DNA of 64,000 nucleotides from NCBI GenBank assembly GCA_020736575.1, contig JAGPYM010000002.1, positions 1,922,001-1,986,000 of the forward strand. Direction: 5' to 3'. The stretch comes from Thelonectria olida. Its lineage: Eukaryota; Ascomycota; Sordariomycetes; Hypocreales; Nectriaceae. The position numbers were made by a program, and so were the translations under genes. A model generated the notes under the pieces. That model did not search any database. It was given only the letters and a program-made list of their open reading frames with translations, and was not told the DNA's origin. This document shows positions 11,284 to 23,995 of this stretch, in pieces. Positions within the stretch are counted from its first letter, which is position 1, and each line of letters starts with the position of its first letter.

Positions 11284-13564
11284 TTACTGAGTGTGCCCGC
11301 CTCGCATCATCTGCGCAACGTCGACGCCAACCCACTGCATCCCCTGCTGTTGCCCGCCACCAGGTAATTGGGTTGACGTTGGTTGAGGAGGCGTTGTGCC
11401 GTTCTGATACTGCATTCGGTGCTGTTCCCTGGCCGCATCTCGAGACTGCTTCCGTCTGCGTAGCCGCTCGAGATCTTCATTCGACACCATGCCAAAGCTT
11501 TCCTTCCACCCCTTCGCATGCTCCCATCGTTCTCCATATGCTTCCAGGGTCTGTGAAACCTTCTCCAGGCATCGCACACTACGGTCGAGGTTGTCCTCGC
11601 CTGACATACTTGAAGGCTGTAATCGACGGGGAAGCGGAGGGGCGGGAGCGGCACCGGGGCGAGGAATCGGGATAGGCACTGGGATCCCAGAAAGTAGCAT
11701 ATCCTCAGCATCTCGCAAAACAGCCAGAAGCTGGTTAGCCATAAAATAGACTCTAAGTACGTCATGGTACGTGTAAAAGGCGGGGTTCTGCGCCGCGTGG
11801 GCAATCTCGTGAACTGTGTCCAGATACGCCATGGAATGCTCGAATATCAAAATCCGATTATAGTCAGTGATTTGCGGGGCTCTCGCTGAAGGAGCGATGC
11901 AGTAGACGTAGCTATACCTCAACTCCTGTTCAAACAACTGTCGTATTGTAGGCGGGAGCGTAACTGGAAGAGATTCGGCCCATTCTCGCATGTCTAGGCA
12001 CATACTCCAGATATACGCGATGGGATCTTGTAAGGGGGTCGAGCCAGACTGGTAGAGTTCCTGGTACCAGTGTGATTGCGCGCGTCGAAGCTGGAAGAGA
12101 AGCAAGGCTGGGTCCGGTGACTGTGGTCCGGAAATAGGTCCTGCCACTGATCTCTTACGATCTGGGCTGGAAGCATGCGGAAATGCGACATTGACCGTGT
12201 CATCGGTGAAGGAGAAAGTCCTGGCATGGACCATGCTAATCGCTCTGCAGACAAAGTTAGCATACAGTTATTTTATCTGTCATCTCTGCAGATTTGGTTC
12301 GGAGGACAAACCGATCAAGAGCATATACAGAGTAGAAAATCCTACGCCGCAGGTCAAGAGCCGCTTTATCGGTAACATATGACGCTGGTGGATCTTGATG
12401 GAAGCCTAGGTCAACAATGGCCCGCGCTGTAAAACCGATCAAGTGCCAGCTATCATAATGGGCAGGGTCCAACATGGCGTATTGCGTCAGGAGCAGTAGA
12501 GACTGGATTTGCGTTACATATCCAGGAGCTAGAGCTCCGTCGGCGAAAGACATTGCTCGAGCAGCAAATTCCATTCCATTGAGATGGTGTTCGTCTCCAT
12601 TCCGGCGACTCTGGCAGATGGAACCGATAGCAAGCACCATGTAAACCATCCAACAGTCGGAATCCTTGATTACACGATCATCCTGCTGGTAGAGATCATC
12701 GAGGGCCGTTAGAAGAGAGGTTTCTGAAAAGAAAGGAAATAGACAGAACACGGTGGCCATGTAATGTTGAACAATGGCATGCGCTGTCTGTCTGGCCGGT
12801 AGTCGAGCTTGGGAAGACTCTGGCAGGGCATCGTTGGTCGTGGCTGCAAGCACGAGTCTAGCAAAGGTCATTTTGCTGGTATTGGGTTCAAAATCCCGAG
12901 TGGTAGCGTTGACAGATCTGTAATGGAAGGGTCAGCGACATGACTGACTGCATGACAGATAATCAATGCTTACAGGAAGCCAAAGTCAGACACAAGAGAG
13001 TTGACATCGGAATTCTCTCGTTTGCGGGCAGCCTTGCGATGAATCGCGGCACGGATAGCAGCGAGAGAATCTCTCCTGTCGACAAATTGAGGGTTGAAGT
13101 GCGACGTGTCCGAGTCATGAAGGGCAACAGAGGCCTTGCGCGACTTCGCGAACTGGAGACGCTTCTCCAACTTCTCTATGCGAAGCTCCAAGGCGGCAAC
13201 ATAACTAGACGGGATATGTGAGTGTGTCCAGGCTAAGTAGTGAAGATAAAGGTTGGACGAACCTCCGTTCTTTGCCTCTGGCGAACTGATCGTTTGCAGC
13301 TGAGCATTCGTTGACACGGCCTGCCTTTTCACAAGCTGTGCAAGCAGGTAGTTTGCCATCACACTAATCATCGTGAGCATGAGGAACATAGTACAAATAG
13401 GGATGCTTGATCGATTTACCTTCACTTTAGCAGCACGACCTTGAAAATAAGCCAGTTAGTATATCACTGGCGCTAAAATAGGCCAAAAACTCACATCGTG
13501 AGCACGCAGAGACGGGACGTGAGACTCTTAGGAGAGGATTGTGAGAGAAGCTGGTTCGGGGCAT
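11284..13564 (-). CDS. Zn2Cys6 transcription factor with fungal-specific middle domain
   Basis: Nuclear DNA-binding regulator, 662 residues. Six exons: 13564-13495, 13439-13420 (only 20 nt), 13363-13263, 13204-12974, 12917-12312 and 12244-11284. Once joined, the binuclear cluster is clear: Cys at 21, 24, 31, 38, 41 and 50 (CX2CX6CX6CX2CX8C), with CSRCRAAKVKCDGKLPAC as its core. A linker and the coiled coil SYVAALELRIEKLEKRL (from residue 64) follow. The fungal transcription-factor domain runs from about residue 170, including LDLRRRIFYSVYALDRAISM. The C-terminus is Gln/Pro-rich. The start ATG is in good context (CCAAGATGC). The target is unknown. Nearness to the transporter and cellobiohydrolase suggests, but does not prove, a role in carbon use. 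Three of the introns fall in or beside the zinc cluster. Confidence 0.88.
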
Positions 13565-14433
13565 CTTGGTCTATGGGACCAAGCCAGCGGCAAAAGACAC
13601 CCTGGAGCAATGTTGTCGGTCCCAAAAGTGAGGTCCGCAAGGGAAGCCAAGACGGAGATCTCGCGTTCTGGCGGTATCGCGAGGTTGAGAGGGGAGCTTC
13701 AGACGAGACGGACAGAGGACAGCAAGGCAAGGGACAGACTGGGAAAGTCGTTGGACGGATCCGCGCGAAAGCGGGACAGGAAACCCGAGGTCAGCTCTTA
13801 GGTTTGTTTGAATTTTCTAGAAGAAGGCCGCAATGAGTCGACTAGGCCTATTAGCCTTGGGCGCAGAGGTGCAGTTGGTAAGCTGGTTTGGAATTTGCGC
13901 GCACAGTCGGCGCCGACGCGGGGCAAAGGAGACGAAGGGACGAAACGAGGCTGGGGCCAGGCCTCGAGTCGGGGACCAGTGGCGACCAGTGGCTCGTATC
14001 TGTTTCTGGACGAAATAAGAGCAATGTCGTCAGTTGACGGTGAGATGTCCGCGTTCGGGGGTCAGGCCCGGGCTCGCAACAGCACGATATTCACAGGTAT
14101 GTTTGGTTTGGCGGTGATGACGACGTCGAATGGTGGCAGTTGACGGTAGCGTCTGGTGGTGCAAGAGCCTGAGTCGACGGTTGCAGCAAGTGGTTTAGGG
14201 CGATGGAATGGGAGAGGCGAAAGATGGAGCCGCGCCTCGTGGGAAAGGACCTGACTTCATGGACCCCTGTTCTGGTTCAACCGATGCTAGCAGAAGTGGG
14301 AATGATGCGGACGGAGGATGAAAAAGGGTCGAAGGGCCGGATGGAATCTTCGATGGAGATGGAGATGGAGCTTGGAAAGATGAACCCCAGCTGTCGTGGT
14401 TGGGCAGGTGGGGCAGGAGGAGTACCTGCCGAC

Positions 14434-14453
14434 CTACCTACCTAGGTAGGTAG
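14434..14453. repeat. perfect 20-bp palindrome built of CCTA/TAGG
   Basis: The 20 bases read the same on both strands (CTACCTACCT followed by AGGTAGGTAG). It lies about 0.9 kb upstream of the Zn2Cys6 gene that starts at 13564. It could be a hairpin or a dimeric binding site, or part of the dispersed TACCTAGGTA word family seen between genes here. Confidence 0.9.
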
Positions 14454-16864
14454 CAACAACCCACACAGCAAGCAGGTGGTTGAAAGAGGACGGAGGAAGG
14501 AAGGCGGGCGTCGCACAAGGAGGTAACAGTGACTGAAACATAACAACAACTGTTTACTTGTGAGAAGCAGTGAAATGAAAAGCGGACATGAGAGCACACC
14601 TAAAGAATACCCCAAGTTGCCAAGAAGAAGTCCAAGGAAGGGAATGCATCACATCACGAGGGCCGAGCATTTGTCGGATGGTTCGGGGGGTGGTGCTCTC
14701 TGCTTTACCCCCAGCAGATCGAATAGAAGAAGGGAATGGAGAATCGGTAGAGGAAGATCTACGGATATGCAATAGTTGCCAGCAAGGTGTGATGAGACAC
14801 CTCGGCTGCTGGTTCCGGCGAGATAAGGTGAGATGCTAACTAGCTGAGATGGCCGTTGAGACTGAAGAGCTCCAGGATGCGTGTCTCAGCCCTGAAAGGG
14901 TCAACAGGACGGTCCACCAATGATTTTTTATCCGGATTGAGTATTCGTTGACCTCGAAACTAACAGAAAGGGATCCGGATGTCAGTTGTGCTTTCATTGA
15001 TGTGCCCACAACGTCATGTGCTGTATATAGTAGTACTATGAGATTCGACGACGAACAACGGGATTTGAGCCTTTGTGCGATGGATGGGCACATCCCAAGG
15101 CCGTCTTGGTCTAGCCGAGGGTGGGAAAGCCGCAAGGATGAAGCGCTAAAGCGTCACAATGACCGGGGTGTTGGCCGTTGGTTCTGAGTGCATGCGACCC
15201 TGGATCATCGCCCGATTGTGACTGTAACCGTCTACCGAGCAGGCTACGGGAGATGGAGATTGGACGGAGCTTTTATCGGACGGATCGTGGAAGAGGGGCT
15301 TTATGTGGATGATGGGGTTTGGTTTTTTTTTTTTTTTTCCGCGCAGATGTCAGTCAAAGTCAGTCATGAAACAAAGAAGTCAGGGAGTAACCAGCCAGGG
15401 CTTTAGAAGTGCAAGACACTGTGTGGTCTGTGACTGAACCCATAGTTGGGGTTCAAGATCTTACCCATATTCATATTCGTACAGAGAGCTACAACGTGGC
15501 TTGGTCTGGTAGGTATTAGATAGTTGTAAGTAGGTTCTATTGGGCAAATAATCTGGTCAAGGCCGAGATTTTTGTTGAGGGTGTTGAGAGAGAGAGTCTC
15601 ACTTCTCAGACAGCTAACCAGGCTCACAACGCTTGCAGAACCCAGCAAGACGGGACGCACACAGCAAATCACATCCCCTCTCTCGCGTGGCTAGATGACA
15701 CATGCGACCGCTTCCTGCTAGCTTCAAGCCTAAGAGGAGCGGTTTTGGCGGTGTTGCAGCATGGATGGCGTGAGGTGATGTGTCGTTTTGGCGCCGACAA
15801 ATGCAACAAGCTGCAATGGGGAATCCCTATATCCCACGAGGTTTTTTTGCACACACAGACACATGGAGAACTTGGCTTATGGAGCAGTTATTGCCGTGAA
15901 CGGAGTCGGATGGGTCCAAGTATGCCCGTGCGTGAGGTTGTTTCATCACATGAAAATGACACGAAGCGACAGAACTGTTTGTGACGAGACCTCTCAACGA
16001 CTCACCTTAGCGAGAACCCTCGTCGAGATTGCCTCATCCATTGCATTCCCCCCGTCCGCGATGATGACGGCTCTCTGTTGGCTTCAACTATGGCCATAAC
16101 GACTCGTTAGGAGCTGATCCGTTGATAGCTGGTGCCTCGTTGCGATTGTTCTGGGCATTCTAGACCCTACGATCTACACTACGAATGCACTAGACCTCAA
16201 ACTACAGTAGCCCCCCTGTCTGTGGGAGAGCTCTAATTTCTTCAGGTTCCATGCGACGGTTCCGCCCACTTCCCCGAGTCTTGGACAAGTCTGCTGTGTA
16301 ATCGATGCATTCCCTCCTCGGATTTGAAATAATGGAAGGTCATCGATCCGTGGGAGATGGGGAGGAAAATGGGAGGAAAGTCAAAGCCTCGCCCACCCCT
16401 CTGTGTTGTGTAACAGCGTATGCTTGAATGCCTCGGTGGGTTATTTATCATCTGCTTCAGATCACGTAGTTGCAGTCGTAGTGCTGGCCTGGTCGTCACC
16501 TGTATTCACCCTTCCCTTCCCCAATTATAACGTCAATGACGGCTTCAACTTGATCTGTCAATCTTGACCCTCTTCATCATGTCCCCCGTCTTCTTTTACT
16601 TCGACGTTACCTTGTAGCTTACAGTGTAGACCTCGTACATCTACCCACCAGCCGAGAACCCCATCTTCACAACAAAAGGAGCGTTACCCTAGACCTAAAC
16701 CCACCAGGCACTGGCTTCTTCTCCACGCCCATGTCCCGTCCCCTGCCATCCCATGCCATCCCACACGCCCACTTACCACTCCGCCCACCATTCACACGCC
16801 TGCTGATCTGGTGTTTCCTGGCGCTCCCGCCGGCCCTGCCCCTCATCATCCCTCCTTCTGCAAC

Positions 16865-16911
16865 TACCTTACCTACCTACCTACTTGCCTACCTACCTAC
16901 CTACCTTAGGC
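16865..16911. repeat. CCTA-rich tract
   Basis: Near-tandem CCTA/ACCT units interrupted once by TTGC and ending CCTTAGG. The tract lies in the leader or promoter of the regulator that starts at 17285. Confidence 0.85.
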
Positions 16912-17284
16912 AACCGTTGGATATCTTCATTGTCTCGAGCCTCGACGCATTCGTCGAATTCGTTGACACCTCCTTTTCGTCATTCAGCAATCCATCGCTC
17001 CGTCATTCCAACCGCCAAAGGCCGTTCATCACTATACGAATCCCCTCTTCCCTGTCCGTGCTGCGCCATTCCGTGCTTCCTCCCACGCTTCCGCGTCCCG
17101 GACCCGCTCGTTCCTTGTGCCATTCCGCTTCCTGCTTCCCAGTTCAATCACATCACCCACCTGGGATAGACTTCACGGCTTCACTGTGCGGTGCACAAGA
17201 CTCCAACACCTCACCGTCTCCTGTCGTTGTGCGCGATACCAACCCGCGACTGAATACGCACTTCAAGAACCCCGATCCGTCCCA

Positions 17285-20253
17285 ATGGACGCTGCTGCCA
17301 TCTTCCGGCAGGGCATGGTTCCTCTCGGACCTCGAATGAACAATGCCTTTATGGCACATCATCCTCCGCAGCAACCCTTGCAGCCTCCTCCGCAGCCCTT
17401 TCAAAAGGCCCCCTCCCCTAACGACGAGACCTCCGATGGCGACTCCTCTGGACATCGCATTGCTCACACCTTAACCGCCTGTTGCCGTTGCCGACAGGTA
17501 CGAATCGCCCTGTCCTGCATAACAAATCGCGGGCCAGTCTTGGTGCTAACACTCCTACTCTGTAGCGGAAAACCCGATGCGATCCCACGTTGCCACGTTG
17601 CCTGCCATGCGAGCGCGCTGGCTCAGTCTGCGAGTATCTCGATGCCTCCAAAGGTCGAAAGATCAACCGCTACTATGTTATCAAGCTTCAAGATAGAGTG
17701 AGGCAATTGGAGGCCGAACTCAGCCAATACACCGACGAAGAGAACGATTTCCCTAGAACTACTGAGGATATGGTACGCCCTGGTGGAATGATCCGGTTAC
17801 ATAATGGTGACGAGACCCCACGATACCTTGGGCCTAGCAGTGGTATTGCTATGACGCGACTCCTTATGGAAGAGGCGAAGCGATTCACGGATTCGAACCG
17901 CATTTCTGACCTCATTCCGGGGGTGAGCGCTCGCAAGGCTCGCATGCAGTCGATTCAAATGACAGGCCCGGCTGCAAATCGTAGAAAAAGCTATCCTATG
18001 GTGAGCCAGAACCCTGCAGAGAGCATGCCGACAAGAAGTGTAGCCGACAAACTTGTGGAAATCTTCAACCAAAAAGGTAACCCGCTCCTTATGAAACGTC
18101 AACGTGCGTCCATTCTGCTAACAGGGAAACAGCTCAACTTTTCTGGCCTGTGTTACACGAGAAGGACCTACAGAGTGACCTAGAGGCTGTTTTCAACGGC
18201 GACACCGAACCCCACAAGGTTTTCCTGGTGAACATGGTGATTGCCATCAGTCTGCAAAAGCTGGACACTCAGTATGCGGGCTTGGCTGACGGCTACTACT
18301 TGGCTGCGATGCAATATTTTGAGGATATTATCCGTCCGAAAGACCTCAAGACGTTGCAATGTCTTGTCTTGTTAGGCCAGTACTCTCTCCTCACACCCAC
18401 GCGGATTCCGATATATTACGCGATAGGCCTGGCGACCAGGATCTGTCAGCAAGAAGGCTTGGCAAGCGAGAAGACGATATCGACGGGCTATAACCTGGAC
18501 CCGAAGACAATTGACTTGCGCCGGCGCATCATCTGGACCGTGGCTGCCATGGAATACGGCCTAGCGCACAGTATGGGGAGACCCAACAGCTTTGCCACAG
18601 GGGATGACCGAATGGACGTTGAGTTCTTCTCTCCAGTTGATGACGAGAACATCACAGAGCAAGGCATCAATCCAGGGCCCCCAAGTGAGAGAAAGCTGGT
18701 GGCCATCCACTTTTACAAGATGCGCATGTGCCAAGCGGAGATCCGGAGAGCTTTGTATGAGAAGAAGAGGCTAGAACCCAAGGATGACTCGCATCCCTGG
18801 TATCAGAGGGTCGAAAAGATGAACAGGGAATGGCTGGATGCCTCCCCGGAGAACCCGCAATGGTGTAAGCCATGGTAAGTACACTTATCTCTGACCAAGA
18901 GATGCTCAAGACTCACATATCTACAGGTTCACTGGTCGTTATCATCAGATGCGAATTTTCATGTACAGACCGTCTCCGCAGGTCCCTAAGCCGTCACCTC
19001 GCGCGGCGATGCTCTGTTACGAAAGCGCTGCTTTCATGATTAACCTGAACTCGAAGCAAATGGAGACGGGCATCGATATCACATGGGTCTTCCTCCTGAC
19101 TGTCAACATGGCGCTCAACACTCTCCTCTGGACCGTCTCCTACCCATCAGTACGACATGCACACCCCCGCGAAGAAGTGGAAAAGCTCATAGCCGCATCT
19201 CTGGAGGTTCTTGACCGGTGCACAGACCGATGGCCCGGCAGTGCATCTGCCTCTCAGCTTTATCAAATCTTTTCCAGGGCTTGCTTGCAGAGCTACGACT
19301 CGGGCCAGACGCCAGGACAGGTCACCAACTTCTTCACGACACCACCATCCTTTGCGGATCCTAACTCACCTCCTCAAGGCTTCTCTCAAGCCAACTCGCA
19401 ACAGGCCCCCTATGCGAACCCTCCTCAATTCAGCTACGTCTTTGACTCGCCTCCAGACCAGATGAACAACTATGCCTTCGATCCCAACTTCCCTCCGCCG
19501 CAGCCCACATTCCGATCCAACTCCATCTTCTGCAATCCTGCTAGTAATGAGCCAACGGGCCGTAGGTTCTCCTACTTCCCCCCTGACTTCACCCAGCCTG
19601 GCGAGGCTGCCCCAGATGACCCAACACCCCCGGCGACGACAACCCCAGAAGCACACATGACGTCGCCGCCCATGTCGGAACAATTACCAACGCCACCCGA
19701 TACCCTCAACATGGTGGTGACACCAACACCCAGCTCCTCGGTGCTTTCGCCTCCAAACACCATGACGGCACACACTACCCCTGTCATGGCACACACGTCT
19801 CCCATCCCTATGTCGGCTCATACCAACATGTCTCCTCCACAGAGACCAGCGCCTCCCCAGGCTGGCCCAACCTTCTCCGTCCCGCCAAATCCCCAGTCCG
19901 CTGTGGCCCAACGGCCGCTGCCAGCCCCAGATGGCATCAGCGATTGGTTCTCACCGCCGCCGCCCCTGATCTCCCCCTTCTCTTTCAGCAGCAATATGAG
20001 CAACAGCTTCTTCAACGACGGCATGGCCGCAATGCCCGGAAACTACACCGATATGACAGGCGCCGGTCTTGGCCTTCAGAACTTGGCCGACAACTCCATG
20101 CCTCCTCCGCCTGCCGACTTCAACTGGGCTCGCCAGGGAAGCTTGACCCAGTCGCAGCAGCTCGAGCTCATGAATGTGCTTGAAACGGAGGGCATGACCG
20201 ACATCGATGCCTTCTTGAGTGGAAGCACGGTGCCCAACACCAGGTGGTACTGA
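17285..20253 (+). CDS. Zn2Cys6 transcription factor with long Pro/Ser/Thr-rich C-terminus
   Basis: Nuclear regulator, 930 residues. Four exons: 17285-17497, 17566-18076, 18133-18874 and 18927-20253. The zinc cluster spans residues 66-93 (Cys 66, 69, 76, 83, 86, 93; core CRQRKTRCDPTLPRCLPC) and is split by intron 1 after residue 71. A basic linker (SKGRKINRYYVIKLQ) and coiled coil follow, then the middle homology domain (about 240-560) with IDLRRRIIWTVAAMEYGLA. The last 270 residues are rich in Pro, Ser, Thr and Asn, as in activation domains, and end near GMTDIDAFLSGS. For intron 2 I used the acceptor at 18132, which keeps the AQLFWPVLHEKD frame, instead of an earlier AG. An upstream in-frame ATG at 17117 exists, but it would translate leader-like sequence. 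The target is unknown. Confidence 0.9.
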
Positions 20254-20757
20254 TAGCCCTTTCTTTGATCTTGACCCACGGTGTATTCCGAACAGAGCAT
20301 TTTATAGTGTCTGTGCATCGAAGTATTGAATTCCTATCACAATATAGATCTAGTTGTAAGAGGGTTTGATGAATGAACGGGGAGGCGTTCTTATCGTTTG
20401 GGAGGGTTTCGAAGCATAGCATTAGAGGCCTGGTTTATATGATCTTCTATGCGTGTTAGACTTATCGTCAGATACTAAGTCATGTGTACACGTTCCATCA
20501 TTCATTGTACAATCATTGTGAAGTCATGTATGCATCAATTGTGCCATTAGTCGGGCTCCTCTCCCATTTAAAAGTACTTCCACGCTGAAAGTGCCAACCC
20601 GAACCCCCTTACCTTGCTCAGCAAGCAAATCTCTGCAAAGCAATCATCGCTATTTTTCTTTTGGATATCCAGCAAAAATACAAGTACCAAGACCAGACTG
20701 AGAATAATGCAATACTCCGAAAGGAACTACAGGGACAAGAGTAAAATGAAGAACCCG
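20254..20757. other. intergenic between convergent genes
   Basis: About 500 A/T-richer bases with the 3' UTRs of the flanking genes. I see nothing else. Confidence 0.6.
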
Positions 20758-23121
20758 TTATCCAGACTTGGTCGATTCCCCAGCCTCTTCCAGGCCTAGC
20801 TGTCCCATGGCGTCGTCCAACCCGTCCGATTTCTGGGACTTCTTGGCCCTCTTCTTGCGCCTTGTGCCCTTAACCACAGGCGCTTCTTGGATCCATCTGG
20901 AAATGGCGACGGCGCGTTCACTTATGAACGGATACTCGGCTTCATCTATCGACCATCGCACCGTCTGCGAGTGGACCTTTCCATCAGCAGACATGACAGG
21001 ACCCCTTTTTTGTGGCCTGGAGGTTCTCGTGGGAGCAGAAACCCCATTCGTAATGCGAGAAATATCCTCCTCGACAGGAGCATCGTTAGCCTGAACCGTG
21101 TCATCATATAATGCATCCAATATGGCTGGATCGCGGATCAGGTTCTTTTTGTCGGCGTCGGAGAGGGTCTTGGCAGGTTCGCCGCTGATCAACGCCGCCG
21201 CTGCTGAAGCAGCTCGCTCTGCCGATTCTGCGTCATGCTCAACGCAATCCTCGAAAATAGGAAGGGGTGCTGATGCACACAACGTCTCCCATGATGATGT
21301 GAGTTTCAACCAGTTTTCTGTCCGACGCAAAACCTCAATCCAATCAGATCTTGCAGGAGACCGACTGGCCTGAAAGATGGGGTATCCGTCAATAAGGCGA
21401 GCCAGTCGTGCCACCATATTAGCGTGGCGAAGAAGTTCCTTGCTGGAAGTTTGAACGAGACAGTGACATAGTAGTAGGGAGTGTAGCGCTTCCGTCAGAA
21501 GAGGGTGATAGGTCATACACTCAAATGTCTTAGGAGAGGTATTTGGACTGGACGTTGCCGGTTCTTCAGAAGGATAAGGGGGAAGGTCGGATGGTGGAAG
21601 AGCTGCAAAAAGATCGGAAAGGGAGTATATGGAGTATGCCTCAAGTTGAGGAATGGCATCCGAAGTTCGAGGCTTCTTCTGAGAATGAGCCGCATAATTA
21701 ATACGTTCATTGAAGTCCTCGGCAACCCGAATTGGAACCACGGGTGAGTACTCGAACCGGGAGAGAAAAACCATGTAATCACGGAGTGCTCGTTTGGCGT
21801 ATGTTTTGGCCAACTTGCGTGAGTCGGCTTGCGCCTTTTCGGTGAGTTCCGCGTCTTTCTCAGACGGGTCTGGCTTCTTCGTTTCAGTAGAGAGAGTATC
21901 TTCATCTGAGGGTTTGGTTTCGGTTTGATCGGCTTCGGATGGTATCTTTGCTAAGCCTGCCATGACGCTTTGACAGGCCAAGGCGAGGTACGCTGTTGCC
22001 CGCTGGAAAACAAGCTGGGCCTCAAGGCTTGTGGGCTGCTCATTTTCCGCCAAGATGATGTCCTGTTGCCGTCTTCTTGCTTGACGCGATTCCTGGAGCT
22101 GCAACTCCTCCCCAGGCGGACCGTGGCCATGCTGATGGGTGCGATACGTTTGTAAAGCTAACGTGAGGTCATGCGTAGCACCATCGTGATCCCTAGTTAG
22201 GGTTTTGACCATAGCTCTCGTCCGAAGTGCCTCTCCTTCAGTCGGTCTCTCCAATATGATCTCTGTCAAAGGCTCTAGGCTGGTTGACTCAGCCAATTGG
22301 CGAGACGGTATCTTTTCATGGAAGAAGTGGACATATTTCGCGTCCGTGTCGTCTCGATTGCGCTCCAAAACCATAGGGCCAATATCATCCAGAGTTGAAG
22401 CTCCTTGCATGGTCGCTACACTGCATGCGATTTCGTCCAAACGATAGGCGCGAGCAAGCTTCTGACTTGCCTGCTCTCTCATGCGGAATTTTCGTTCTTT
22501 GCTGAGTTTCCCATGCCCCAAGCCTCCCATGCCAAGCGAGTTCATCGATTGGTATCCTGGCATACCTCCATTGACATTTGTCAAAATGGGCGAGGCAATG
22601 TCACTAGCAGCCCTCACGGCCAAGTTGGTAGCTTCATCGACAAGGCGACGGACCTTGACGAGGTCGAAGAGGACGGCAGCATCGATGGGTCGCGGTCGCG
22701 GGGTATTGTAGTTGATGTTCGCAATGGCCTCGAGGACGTCGATGGGCATGTGAGGCCATGGACCGTGGAAGCAGGAGATGTATCGCCAATGCCTGCATGG
22801 AGGCGTCAGCGCAAACTCACTTGACCAAGACATTGACAATGAGTGCGGGCAAGGCAATGAACGAATTATTTACAAGAAGGGAACCTACTTGTTGCGACAT
22901 ATTGCTAGGACGGGCGTTGCGGGAGCTTGCTGGGGGGGTTTTGGCGACTTTGAGCTCTTCTTTGGAGAGGCCGCGCCACCAGAAGCTGCGCTCGTACCAG
23001 CGCCAGCGCCAGCACCCGTGCTCGAGGGACCTGTTCCTGGGGTCGCGGCGGTTGGAGACGAGGCAGCTGGAGCAAGCTGGTCCTCCTCGACGGAGGTTTG
23101 CTTCCTAGCTCTTTTCGCCAT
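20758..23121 (-). CDS. conserved fungal protein of unknown function
   Basis: Two exons (23121-22889, 22792-20758) encode 755 residues. The junction restores ICRNKHWRYISCFHGPWPHMP across the intron. The N-terminal 70 residues are low-complexity (Ala, Ser, Pro, Gly) after the basic start MAKRARK. The body is mainly helical with repeat-like helices that could be TPR-like (for example TRAMVKTLTRDHDGATHDL and RATAYLALACQSVMAGL). A charged Glu/Lys segment lies near residues 380-420. The C-terminus is basic (TRRKKRAKKSQK), a possible nuclear localisation signal. I do not recognise a catalytic motif and assign no function. The length and coding character make it a real gene. Confidence 0.85.
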
Positions 23122-23995
23122 AGCTCAAGCTCATTCTCGGAGCATCGGGGGCCTCGGAACCTGGCGTCGTCGACGAAAGATCGTACGGCCAACTTCGGGT
23201 TGAGTCGCAGTCTCGTCGGGAATGCGGGCGGGCGGGTTGAGGAGGGGTGTGTTGGAGTTTCGTGGCGGGCCACCAAATTGGTAAGAAATAGTGGAGATGT
23301 ACCTACCTAGTTAATCCTGGCAGGACCAAAGAAGGATTGAGTAAATCAAATAATAATGTTTATATCCCATTGCTTTGGGGAAGAAAACTGTCAGGAGTTG
23401 GATAGCAATAGTTTGAGTGTCGATAAACAAACAGAGGTGAAGGTGACAATCAGGTGAAGGAAGGCTGCTCGTTGGAAGAAGGTACCTACCTAAGGTGCCT
23501 ACGAATACTGCTACACGGGCGGTAAACAACTTAGGTTCCTTCTATTTGTAAAAGATGAACCTCTAACCAAGGCAGGAAGCCTCCTCGGGGATCGCCTGAC
23601 CTTAGGGAGGTGCATTGGCAGTAGGTAGACTGCTAACAACACAAACGATCATAGGAATGGCTTGATTAAAAACCTTTTGCGGCTTTTCCCAAATCATCTT
23701 TCCAAACTTTCCAATTAACAAGTATCTGTACATCTAAAGGGAGATCCCAGCTCGTCTCTTATGGATCAAACGAAGAAACCTCCAACTTCTAAGCCGTTAT
23801 CCTGTCTTCATTATGCATTATTTGGTGCCGGCACCTTCATTTACTCCCAGGCCTTCCTCTTGACTACTTTACTCCGAAGTTCAAAAACCAACTCCAGTAT
23901 ATGCTCCCTCTTTCCAGTGAGGGCCAGAATCCAACGTAAGGAATTGAAGCTGAAACATCACCGTCTCTTGTCTCATCTTACAAGAAGATGCAAGC
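23122..23995. other. intergenic
   Basis: About 870 bases holding the promoter of the gene that starts at 23121 and the 3' end of the sulfurase-like gene. It contains two copies of CCTACCTA/GGTACCTACCTAAGG-type words (near 23305 and 23481). An 88-codon frame at 23761 shows no motif. Confidence 0.5.

Larger units (their letters stand above)
13565..17284. other. 3.7 kb intergenic between two divergent Zn2Cys6 genes
   Basis: No convincing gene. It holds a perfect 20-bp palindrome (14434-14453), a T16 tract near 15323, a CCTA-rich tract (16865-16911) and a pyrimidine-rich leader before 17285. It presumably serves as promoter for both regulators. Confidence 0.5.
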
